The position numbers were made by a program, and so were the translations under genes. Below are positions 51,331-62,800 of a stretch of 64,000 nucleotides of DNA, in pieces. Numbering within the stretch: position 1 is the stretch's first letter; each line of letters opens with the position of its first letter. A model generated the notes under the pieces. It was not told the DNA's origin. It worked only from the letters and a program-made list of their open reading frames with translations, and searched no databases. The stretch is from Andrena cerasifolii (taxonomy: Eukaryota > Arthropoda > Insecta > Hymenoptera > Andrenidae): assembly GCF_050908995.1 (NCBI RefSeq), contig NW_027484984.1:1-64000 (forward strand), written 5' to 3'.

Positions 51331-52858
51331 TTTACCCGTTTTGCTCGTTTTGCTCGTTTTGCTCGTTTTGCTCGTTTTGCTCGTTTTGCTCGTTTTACTC
51401 GTTTTACTCGTTTTACTAGTTTTACTCGTTTTACTCGTGTTACTCGTTTTACTCGTTTTACTCGTTTTACTCGTTTTACTCGTTTTACTCGTTTTACTCG
51501 TTTTACTCGTTTTACTCGTTTTACTCGTTTTACTCGTTTTACTCGTTTTACTCGTTTTACTCGTTTTACTCGTTTTACTCGTTTTACTCGTTTTACTCGT
51601 TCTACTCGTTTTACTCGTTCTACTCGTTCTACTCGTTGTACTCGTTGTACTCGTTCTACTCGTTCTACTCGTTCTACTCGTTCTACTCGTTTACTCGTTC
51701 TACTCGTTCTACTCGTTCTACTCGTTCTACTCGTTCTACTCGTTCTACTCGTTCTACTCGTTTTACTCGTTTTACTCGTTTTACTCGTTTTACTCGTTTT
51801 ACTCGTTTTACTCGTTTTACTCGTTTTTCTCGTTTTTCTCGTTTTACTCGTTTTACTCGTTTTACTCGTTTTACTCGTTTTTCTCGTTTTACTCGTTTTA
51901 CTCGTTTTACTCGTTTTACTCGTTTTACTCGTTTTACTCGTTTTACTCGTTTTACTCGTTTTGCTCGTTTTACTCGTTTTACTCGTTTTACTAGTTTTGC
52001 TCGTTTTACTCGTTTTACTAGTTTTACTAGTTTTGCTCGTTTTACTCGTTTTACTCGTTTTACTCGTTTTACTCGTTTTACTCGATTTACTCGTTTTACT
52101 CGTTTTACTCGTTTTACTCGTTTTACTCGTTTTACTCGTTTTGCTCGTTTTACTAGTTTTGCTCGTTTTACTCGTTTTACTCGTTTTACTCGTTTTACTC
52201 GTTTTACTCGTTTTGCTCGTTTTGCTCGTTTTACTCGTTTTACTAGTTTTACTAGTTTTGCTCGTTTTACTCGTTTTACTCGTTTTACTCGTTTTACTCG
52301 TTTTACTCGTTTTACTCGTTTTACTCGTTTTACTCGTTTTACTCGTTTTACTCGTTTTACTCGTTTTACTCGTTTTACTCGTTTTACTCGTTTTACTCGT
52401 TTTACTCGTTTTACTAGTTTTACTAGTTTTACTAGTTTTGCTCGTTTTACTCGTTTTACTCGATTTACTCGTTTTACTCGTTTTACTCGTTTTACTCGTT
52501 TTACTCGTTTTACTCGTTTTACTCGTTTTACTAGTTTTACTAGTTTTACTAGTTTTACTCGTTTTACTCGTTTTACTCGTTTTACTCGTTTTACTCGTAT
52601 TACTCGTTTTACTCGTTTTACTCGTTTTACTCGTATTACTCGTTTTACTCGTTTTACTCGTTTTACTCGTTTTACTCGTTTTAGTCGTTTTACTCGTTTT
52701 AGTCGTTTTAGTCGTTTTACTCGTTTTACTCGTTTTACTCGTTTTACTCGTTTTACTCGTTTTACTCGTTTTACTCGTGTTACTCGTTTTACTCGTTTTA
52801 CTCGTATTACTCGTATTACTCGTTTTACTCGTTTTACTCGTTTTACTCGTTTTACTCG
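51331..52858 (+). repeat. Segment opened by TTTACCCG, with an internal 8-bp unit
   Basis: It opens with TTTACCCG followed by six TTTTGCTCG (51339-51392). A TTCTACTCG block around 51,600-51,760 contains two adjacent TTGTACTCG units and one 8-bp TTTACTCG near 51,691. Three TTTTAGTCG units cluster near 52,680-52,710. The last 81 bp are the start of the 98-bp boundary cassette (52778-52875). The segment is 1,528 bp long. No gene is present. Confidence 0.7.
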
Positions 52859-54153
52859 TTTACCCGTTTTGCTCGTTTTACTCGTTTTACTCGTTTTACT
52901 CGTTTTACTCGTTTTACTCGTTTTACTCGTTTTACTCGTTTTACTCGTTTTACTCGTTTTACTCGTTTTACTCGTTTTACTCGTTTTACTCGTTTTACTC
53001 GTTTTACTCGTTTTACTCGTTTTACTCGTTTTACTCGTTTTACTCGTTTTACTCGTTTTACTCGTTTTACTCGTTTTACTCGTTTTACTCGTTTTACTCG
53101 TTTTACTCGTATTACTCGTATTACTCGTTTTACTCGTTTTGCTCGTTTTGCTCGTTTTGCTCGTTTTGCTCGTTTTGCTCGTTTTACTAGTTTTGCTCGT
53201 TTTGCTCGTTTTACTCGTTTTACTCGTTTTACTCGTTTTACTCGTTTTACTCGTTTTACTCGTTTTACTCGTTTTACTCGTTTTACTCGTTTTACTCGTT
53301 TTACTCGATTTACTCGTTTTACTCGTTTTACTCGTTTTACTCGTTTTACTCGTTTTACTCGTTTTGCTCGTTTTACTCGTTTTGCTCGTTTTACTAGTTT
53401 TGCTCGTTTTACTCGTTTTACTCGTTTTACTCGTTTTACTCGTTTTACTCGTTTTACTCGTTTTACTCGTTTTGCTCGTTTTACTCGTTTTACTAGTTTT
53501 ACTAGTTTTGCTCGTTTTACTCGTTTTACTCGTTTTACTCGTTTTACTCGTTTTACTCGTTTTACTCGTTTTACTCGTTTTACTCGTTTTACTCGTTTTA
53601 CTCGTTTTACTCGTTTTACTCGTTTTACTCGTTTTACTCGTTTTACTCGTTTTACTCGTTTTACTCGTTTTACTCGTTTTACTCGTTTTACTCGTTTTAC
53701 TCGTTTTACTCGTTTTACTAGTTTTACTAGTTTTACTAGTTTTGCTCGTTTTACTCGTTTTACTCGATTTACTCGTTTTACTCGTTTTACTCGTTTTACT
53801 CGTTTTACTCGTTTTACTCGTATTACTCGTTTTACTCGTTTTACTCGTTTTACTCGTTTTAGTCGTTTTACTCGTTTTACTCGTTTTACTCGTTTTACTC
53901 GTTTTACTCGTTTTACTCGTTTTACTCGTTTTACTCGTTTTACTCGTTTTACTCGTTTTACTCGTTTTACTCGTTTTACTCGTTTTACTCGTTTTGCTCG
54001 TTTTGCTCGTTTTGCTCGTTTTACTCGTTTTACTCGTTTTACTCGTTTTACTCGTTTTACTCGTTTTACTCGTGTTACTCGTTTTACTCGTTTTACTCGT
54101 ATTACTCGTATTACTCGTTTTACTCGTTTTACTCGTTTTACTCGTTTTACTCG
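52859..54153 (+). repeat. Segment opened by TTTACCCG, short
   Basis: This 1,295-bp segment contains a canonical run, two TATTACTCG, five TTTTGCTCG (53137-53181), groups of TTTTACTAG-TTTTGCTCG, a TTTTAGTCG near 53,858 and three TTTTGCTCG near 54,000. It ends in another boundary cassette (54073-54170). The order from about 53,700 resembles 52,410-52,860. No gene is present. Confidence 0.65.
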
Positions 54154-55961
54154 TTTACCCGTTTTGCTCGTTTTACTCGTTTTACTCGTTTTACTCGTTT
54201 TACTCGTTTTACTCGTTTTACTCGTTTTACTCGTTTTACTCGTTTTACTCGTTTTACTCGTTTTACTCGTTTTACTCGTTTTACTCGTTTTACTCGTTTT
54301 ACTCGTTTTACTCGTATTACTCGTATTACTCGTTCTACTCGTTCTACTCGTTCTACTCGTTCTACTCGTTCTACTCGTTCTACTCGTTCTACTCGTTCTA
54401 CTCGTTCTACTCGTTCTACTCGTTCTACTCGTTCTACTCGTTCTACTCGTTCTACTCGTTCTACTCGTTCTACTCGTTCTACTCGTTCTACTCGTTCTAC
54501 TCGTTCTACTCGTTCTACTCGTTCTACTCGTTCTACTCGTTCTACTCGTTCTACTCGTTCTACTCGTTCTACTCGTTCTACTCGTTCTACTCGTTTTACT
54601 CGTTTTACTCGTTTTACTCGTTTTACTCGTTTTACTCGTTTTACTCGTTTTACTCGATTTACTCGTTTTACTCGTTTTACTCGTTTTACTCGTTTTACTC
54701 GTTTTACTCGTTTTACTCGTTTTACTCGTTTTACTCGTTTTACTCGTTTTACTCGTTTTACTCGTTTTACTCGTATTACTCGTATTACTCGTTCTACTCG
54801 TTCTACTCGTTCTACTCGTTCTACTCGTTCTACTCGTTCTACTCGTTCTACTCGTTCTACTCGTTCTACTCGTTCTACTCGTTCTACTCGTTCTACTCGT
54901 TCTACTCGTTCTACTCGTTCTACTCGTTCTACTCGTTCTACTCGTTCTACTCGTTCTACTCGTTCTACTCGTTCTACTCGTTCTACTCGTTCTACTCGTT
55001 CTACTCGTTCTACTCGTTCTACTCGTTCTACTCGTTCTACTCGTTCTACTCGTTCTACTCGTTCTACTCGTTCTACTCGTTCTACTCGTTCTACTCGTTT
55101 TACTCGTTTTACTCGTTTTACTCGTTTTACTCGTTTTACTCGTTTTACTCGTTTTACTCGTTTTACTCGATTTACTCGTTTTACTCGTTTTACTCGTTTT
55201 ACTCGTTTTACTCGTTTTACTCGTTTTACTCGTTTTACTCGTTTTGCTCGTTTTGCTCGTTTTACTCGTTTTACTAGTTTTACTCGTTTTACTCGTTTTA
55301 CTCGTTTTACTCGTTTTACTCGTTTTACTCGTTCTACTCGTTTTACTCGTTTTACTCGATTTACTCGTTTTACTCGTTTTACTCGTTTTACTCGTTTTAC
55401 TCGTTTTACTCGTTTTACTCGTTTTACTCGTTTTACTCGTTTTGCTCGTTTTACTAGTTTTGCTCGTTTTACTCGTTTTACTCGTTTTACTCGTTTTACT
55501 CGTTTTACTAGTTTTACTCGTTTTACTCGTTTTACTAGTTTTACTAGTTTTACTCGTTTTACTCGTTTTACTCGTTTTACTCGTTTTACTCGTTTTACTC
55601 GTTTTGCTCGTTTTACTCGTTTTACTAGTTTTACTAGTTTTGCTCGTTTTACTCGTTTTACTCGTTTTACTCGTTTTACTCGTTTTACTCGTTTTACTCG
55701 TTTTACTCGTTTTACTCGTTTTACTCGTTTTACTCGTTTTACTCGTTTTACTCGTTTTACTCGTTTTACTCGTTTTACTCGTTTTACTCGTTTTACTCGT
55801 TTTGCTCGTTTTGCTCGTTTTGCTCGTTTTGCTCGTTTTGCTCGTTTTACTAGTTTTGCTCGTTTTGCTCGTTTTACTCGTTTTACTCGTTTTACTCGTT
55901 TTACTCGTTTTACTCGTTTTACTCGTTTTACTCGTTTTACTCGTTTTACTCGTTTTACTCG
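54154..55961 (+). repeat. Family D entry with two large TTCTACTCG blocks
   Basis: TTTACCCG at 54154 is the last short unit in the window; from here to the end the 9-bp phase never changes. Two TATTACTCG (from 54315) precede 29 identical TTCTACTCG (54333-54593). The arrangement repeats 459 bp (51 units) later: two TATTACTCG (from 54774) and 34 TTCTACTCG (54792-55097). The rest holds ATTTACTCG, TTTTACTAG-TTTTGCTCG groups and a five-unit TTTTGCTCG run near 55,800. No gene is present. Confidence 0.8.
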
Positions 55962-56483
55962 TTCTACTCGTTCTACTCGTTCTACTCGTTCTACTCGTTC
56001 TACTCGTTCTACTCGTTCTACTCGTTCTACTCGTTCTACTCGTTCTACTCGTTCTACTCGTTCTACTCGTTCTACTCGTTCTACTCGTTCTACTCGTTCT
56101 ACTCGTTCTACTCGTTCTACTCGTTCTACTCGTTCTACTCGTTCTACTCGTTCTACTCGTTCTACTCGTTCTACTCGTTCTACTCGTTCTACTCGTTCTA
56201 CTCGTTCTACTCGTTCTACTCGTTCTACTCGTTCTACTCGTTCTACTCGTTCTACTCGTTCTACTCGTTCTACTCGTTGTACTCGTTCTACTCGTTCTAC
56301 TCGTTCTACTCGTTCTACTCGTTCTACTCGTTCTACTCGTTCTACTCGTTCTACTCGTTCTACTCGTTCTACTCGTTCTACTCGTTCTACTCGTTCTACT
56401 CGTTCTACTCGTTCTACTCGTTCTACTCGTTCTACTCGTTCTACTCGTTCTACTCGTTCTACTCGTTCTACTCGTTCTACTCG
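55962..56483 (+). repeat. Largest TTCTACTCG block, 58 units
   Basis: 58 consecutive units carry C at the third position; the only exception is one TTGTACTCG (56277-56285). At 522 bp it is the longest homogenised variant block I found. Others lie at 9517-9687 (19), 10056-10136 (9), 10380-10532 (17), 49864-50169 (34), 54333-54593 (29), 54792-55097 (34), 57303-57437 (15), 58041-58283 (27), 59112-59246 (15), 60300-60398 (11), 61137-61280 (16), 61749-61874 (14), 62649-62828 (20) and 63792-63899 (12). Confidence 0.93.
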
Positions 56484-59400
56484 TTTTACTCGTTTTTCTC
56501 GTTTTACTCGTTTTACTCGATTTACTCGTTTTACTCGTTTTTCTCGTTTTACTCGTTTTACTCGATTTACTCGTTTTACTCGTTTTTCTCGTTTTACTCG
56601 TTTTACTCGTTTTACTCGTTTTACTCGTTTTACTCGTTTTACTCGTTTTACTCGTTTTGCTCGTTTTACTGGTTTTACTAGTTTTGCTCGTTTTGCTCGT
56701 TTTACTCGTTTTACTAGTTTTACTAGTTTTGCTCGTTTTACTCGTTTTACTCGTTTTACTCGTTTTACTCGTTTTACTCGTTTTACTCGTTTTACTCGTT
56801 TTACTCGTTTTACTCGTTTTACTCGTTTTACTAGTTTTGCTCGTTTTACTCGTTTTACTCGTTTTACTCGTTTTACTCGATTTACTCGTTTTACTCGTTT
56901 TACTCGTTTTACTCGTTTTACTCGTTTTACTCGTTTTACTCGTTTTACTCGTTTTACTCGTTTTACTCGTTTTACTCGTTTTACTCGTTTTACTCGTTTT
57001 ACTCGTTTTACTCGTTTTACTAGTTTTACTAGTTTTACTAGTTTTACTAGTTTTGCTCGTTTTGCTCGTTTTACTCGTTTTACTCGATTTACTCGTTTTA
57101 CTCGTTTTACTCGTTTTACTCGTTTTACTCGTTTTACTCGTTTTACTCGTTTTACTAGTTTTACTAGTTTTACTAGTTTTACTCGTTTTACTCGTTTTAC
57201 TCGTTTTACTCGTTTTACTCGTTTTACTCGTATTACTCGTTTTACTCGTTTTACTCGTTTTACTCGTTTTAGTCGTTTTACTCGTTTTACTCGTTTTACT
57301 CGTTCTACTCGTTCTACTCGTTCTACTCGTTCTACTCGTTCTACTCGTTCTACTCGTTCTACTCGTTCTACTCGTTCTACTCGTTCTACTCGTTCTACTC
57401 GTTCTACTCGTTCTACTCGTTCTACTCGTTCTACTCGTTTTACTCGTTTTTCTCGTTTTACTCGTTTTACTCGATTTACTCGTTTTACTCGTTTTTCTCG
57501 TTTTACTCGTTTTACTCGTTTTACTCGTTTTACTCGTTTTACTCGTTTTACTCGTTTTACTCGTTTTACTCGTTTTGCTCGTTTTACTTGTTTTACTAGT
57601 TTTGCTCGTTTTGCTCGTTTTACTCGTTTTACTAGTTTTACTAGTTTTGCTCGTTTTACTCGTTTTACTCGTTTTACTCGTTTTACTCGTTTTACTCGTT
57701 TTACTCGTTTTACTCGTTTTACTAGTTTTGCTCGTTTTACTCGTTTTACTCGTTTTACTCGTTTTACTCGATTTACTCGTTTTACTCGTTTTACTCGTTT
57801 TACTCGTTTTACTCGTTTTACTCGTTTTACTCGTTTTACTCGTTTTACTCGTTTTACTCGTTTTACTCGTTTTACTCGTTTTACTCGTTTTACTCGTTTT
57901 ACTCGTTTTACTCGTTTTACTCGTTTTACTAGTTTTACTAGTTTTACTAGTTTTACTAGTTTTGCTCGTTTTGCTCGTTTTACTCGTTTTACTCGATTTA
58001 CTCGTTTTACTCGTTTTACTCGTTTTACTCGTTTTACTCGTTCTACTCGTTCTACTCGTTCTACTCGTTCTACTCGTTGTACTCGTTCTACTCGTTCTAC
58101 TCGTTCTACTCGTTCTACTCGTTCTACTCGTTCTACTCGTTCTACTCGTTCTACTCGTTCTACTCGTTCTACTCGTTCTACTCGTTCTACTCGTTCTACT
58201 CGTTCTACTCGTTCTACTCGTTCTACTCGTTCTACTCGTTCTACTCGTTCTACTCGTTCTACTCGTTCTACTCGTTCTACTCGTTTTACTCGTTTTTCTC
58301 GTTTTACTCGTTTTACTCGATTTACTCGTTTTACTCGTTTTTCTCGTTTTACTCGTTTTACTCGATTTACTCGTTTTACTCGTTTTTCTCGTTTTACTCG
58401 TTTTACTCGTTTTACTCGTTTTACTCGTTTTACTCGTTTTACTCGTTTTACTCGTTTTGCTCGTTTTACTGGTTTTACTAGTTTTGCTCGTTTTGCTCGT
58501 TTTACTCGTTTTACTAGTTTTACTAGTTTTGCTCGTTTTACTCGTTTTACTCGTTTTACTCGTTTTACTCGTTTTACTCGTTTTACTCGTTTTACTCGTT
58601 TTACTCGTTTTACTCGTTTTACTCGTTTTACTAGTTTTGCTCGTTTTACTCGTTTTACTCGTTTTACTCGTTTTACTCGATTTACTCGTTTTACTCGTTT
58701 TACTCGTTTTACTCGTTTTACTCGTTTTACTCGTTTTACTCGTTTTACTCGTTTTACTCGTTTTACTCGTTTTACTCGTTTTACTCGTTTTACTCGTTTT
58801 ACTCGTTTTACTCGTTTTACTCGTTTTACTAGTTTTACTAGTTTTACTAGTTTTACTAGTTTTGCTCGTTTTGCTCGTTTTACTCGTTTTACTCGATTTA
58901 CTCGTTTTACTCGTTTTACTCGTTTTACTCGTTTTACTCGTTTTACTCGTTTTACTCGTTTTACTAGTTTTACTAGTTTTACTAGTTTTACTCGTTTTAC
59001 TCGTTTTACTCGTTTTACTCGTTTTACTCGTTTTACTCGTATTACTCGTTTTACTCGTTTTACTCGTTTTACTCGTTTTAGTCGTTTTACTCGTTTTACT
59101 CGTTTTACTCGTTCTACTCGTTCTACTCGTTCTACTCGTTCTACTCGTTCTACTCGTTCTACTCGTTCTACTCGTTCTACTCGTTCTACTCGTTCTACTC
59201 GTTCTACTCGTTCTACTCGTTCTACTCGTTCTACTCGTTCTACTCGTTTTACTCGTTTTTCTCGTTTTACTCGTTTTACTCGATTTACTCGTTTTACTCG
59301 TTTTTCTCGTTTTACTCGTTTTACTCGTTTTACTCGTTTTACTCGTTTTACTCGTTTTACTCGTTTTACTCGTTTTACTCGTTTTGCTCGTTTTACTTGT

Positions 59401-59840
59401 TTTACTAGTTTTGCTCGTTTTGCTCGTTTTACTCGTTTTACTAGTTTTACTAGTTTTGCTCGTTTTACTCGTTTTACTCGTTTTACTCGTTTTACTCGTT
59501 TTACTCGTTTTACTCGTTTTACTCGTTTTACTAGTTTTGCTCGTTTTACTCGTTTTACTCGTTTTACTCGTTTTACTCGATTTACTCGTTTTACTCGTTT
59601 TACTCGTTTTACTCGTTTTACTCGTTTTACTCGTTTTACTCGTTTTACTCGTTTTACTCGTTTTACTCGTTTTACTCGTTTTACTCGTTTTACTCGTTTT
59701 ACTCGTTTTACTCGTTTTACTCGTTTTACTCGTTTTACTAGTTTTACTAGTTTTACTAGTTTTACTAGTTTTGCTCGTTTTGCTCGTTTTACTCGTTTTA
59801 CTCGATTTACTCGTTTTACTCGTTTTACTCGTTTTACTCG
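56240..59840 (+). repeat. Near-perfect 1.8 kb tandem duplication in family D
   Basis: The segment from about 56,240 to 58,040 recurs immediately at 58,041 to about 59,840. The offset is exactly 1,800 bp (200 units) from 56,277 to about 57,000, including the TTGTACTCG (56277, 58077), the TTTTTCTCG/ATTTACTCG alternation and the unusual TTTTACTGG (about 56,670 and 58,470). After one extra TTTTACTCG unit in the second copy the offset is 1,809 bp, as at TATTACTCG (57231, 59040) and TTTTAGTCG (57267, 59076). Each copy itself contains two related 0.9 kb units. Confidence 0.88.
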
Positions 59841-62800
59841 TTTTACTCGTTTTACTCGTTTTACTCGTTTTACTAGTTTTACTAGTTTTACTAGTTTTAC
59901 TCGTTTTACTCGTTTTACTCGTTTTACTCGTTTTACTCGTTTTACTCGTATTACTCGTTTTACTCGTTTTACTCGTTTTACTCGTTTTAGTCGTTTTACT
60001 CGTTTTACTCGTTTTACTCGTTTTACTCGTTTTACTCGTTTTACTCGTTTTACTCGTTTTACTCGTTTTACTCGTTTTGCTCGTTTTGCTCGTTTTGCTC
60101 GTTTTGCTCGTTTTGCTCGTTTTGCTCGTTTTGCTCGTTTTGCTCGTTTTGCTCGTTTTACTCGTTTTACTCGTTTTACTCGTTTTACTCGTTTTACTCG
60201 TTTTACTCGTTTTACTCGTTTTACTCGTTTTACTCGTTTTACTCGTATTACTCGTATTACTCGTATTACTCGTATTACTCGTTTTACTCGTTTTACTCGT
60301 TCTACTCGTTCTACTCGTTCTACTCGTTCTACTCGTTCTACTCGTTCTACTCGTTCTACTCGTTCTACTCGTTCTACTCGTTCTACTCGTTCTACTCGTT
60401 TTACTCGTTCTACTCGTTTTACTCGTTTTACTCGTTTTACTCGTTTTACTCGTTTTACTCGTTTTACTCGTTTTACTCGTTTTACTCGTTTTACTCGTTT
60501 TACTCGTTTTACTCGTTTTACTCGTTTTACTCGATTTACTCGTTTTACTCGTTTTACTCGTTTTACTCGTTTTACTCGTTTTACTCGTTTTACTCGTTTT
60601 ACTCGTTTTGCTCGTTTTACTCGTTTTGCTCGTTTTGCTCGTTTTGCTCGTTTTACTCGTTTTGCTCGTTTTGCTCGTTTTGCTCGTTTTGCTCGTTTTA
60701 CTCGTTTTACTCGTTTTACTCGTTTTACTCGTTTTACTCGTTTTACTCGTTTTACTCGTTTTACTCGTTTTACTCGTTTTACTCGTTTTACTCGTTTTAC
60801 TCGTTTTACTCGTTTTACTCGTTCTACTCGTTTTACTCGTTTTACTCGTTTTACTCGTTTTACTCGTTTTTCTCGTTTTACTCGTTTTACTCGTTTTACT
60901 CGTTTTTCTCGTTTTACTCGTTTTACTCGTTTTACTCGTTTTACTCGTTTTACTCGTTTTACTCGTTTTACTCGTTTTACTCGTTTTGCTCGTTTTACTA
61001 GTTTTGCTCGTTTTACTCGTTTTACTCGTTTTACTCGTTTTACTCGTTTTACTCGTTTTACTCGTTTTACTCGTTTTACTCGTTTTACTCGTTTTACTCG
61101 TTTTACTCGTTTTACTCGTTTTACTCGTTTTACTCGTTCTACTCGTTCTACTCGTTCTACTCGTTCTACTCGTTCTACTCGTTCTACTCGTTCTACTCGT
61201 TCTACTCGTTCTACTCGTTCTACTCGTTCTACTCGTTCTACTCGTTCTACTCGTTCTACTCGTTCTACTCGTTCTACTCGTTTTACTCGTTTTACTCGTT
61301 TTACTCGTTTTACTCGTTTTACTCGTTTTACTCGTTTTACTCGTTTTACTCGTTTTACTCGTTTTACTCGTTTTACTCGTTTTACTCGTTTTACTCGTTT
61401 TACTCGATTTACTCGTTTTACTCGTTTAACTCGTTTTACTCGTTTTACTCGTTTTACTCGTTTTACTCGTTTTACTCGTTTTACTCGTTTTACTCGTTTT
61501 ACTCGTTTTACTCGTTTTGCTCGTTTTACTCGTTTTACTCGTTTTACTCGTTTTACTCGTTTTACTCGTTTTACTCGTTTTACTCGTTTTACTCGTTTTA
61601 CTCGTTTTACTCGTTTTACTCGTTTTACTCGTTTTACTCGTTTTACTCGTTTTACTCGTTTTACTCGTTTTACTCGTTTTACTCGTTTTACTCGTTTCAC
61701 TCGTTTCACTCGTTCTACTCGTTTTACTCGTTTTACTCGTTTTACTCGTTCTACTCGTTCTACTCGTTCTACTCGTTGTACTCGTTCTACTCGTTCTACT
61801 CGTTCTACTCGTTCTACTCGTTCTACTCGTTCTACTCGTTCTACTCGTTCTACTCGTTCTACTCGTTCTACTCGTTTTACTCGTTTTACTCGTTTTACTC
61901 GTTTTACTCGTTTTACTCGATTTACTCGTTTTACTCGTTTAACTCGTTTTACTCGTTTTACTCGTTTTACTCGTTTTACTCGTTTTACTCGTTTTACTCG
62001 TTTTGCTCGTTTTACTTGTTTTACTAGTTTTGCTCGTTTTGCTCGTTTTACTCGTTTTACTAGTTTTACTAGTTTTGCTCGTTTTACTCGTTTTACTCGT
62101 TTTACTCGTTTTACTCGTTTTACTCGTTTTACTCGTTTTACTCGTTTTACTCGTTTTACTAGTTTTGCTCGTTTTACTCGTTTTACTCGTTTTACTCGTT
62201 TTACTCGATTTACTCGTTTTACTCGTTTTACTCGTTTTACTCGTTTTACTCGTTTTACTCGTTTTACTCGTTTTACTCGTTTTACTCGTTTTACTCGTTT
62301 TACTCGTTTTACTCGTTTTACTCGTTTTACTCGTTTTACTCGTTTTACTCGTTTTACTCGTTTTACTAGTTTTACTAGTTTTACTAGTTTTACTAGTTTT
62401 GCTCGTTTTGCTCGTTTTACTCGTTTTACTCGATTTACTCGTTTTACTCGTTTTACTCGTTTTACTCGTTTTACTCGTTTTACTCGTTTTACTCGTTTTA
62501 CTAGTTTTACTAGTTTTACTAGTTTTACTCGTTTTACTCGTTTTACTCGTTTTACTCGTTTTACTCGTTTTACTCGTATTACTCGTTTTACTCGTTTTAC
62601 TCGTTTTACTCGTTTTAGTCGTTTTACTCGTTTTACTCGTTTTACTCGTTCTACTCGTTCTACTCGTTCTACTCGTTCTACTCGTTCTACTCGTTCTACT
62701 CGTTCTACTCGTTCTACTCGTTCTACTCGTTCTACTCGTTCTACTCGTTCTACTCGTTCTACTCGTTCTACTCGTTCTACTCGTTCTACTCGTTCTACTC

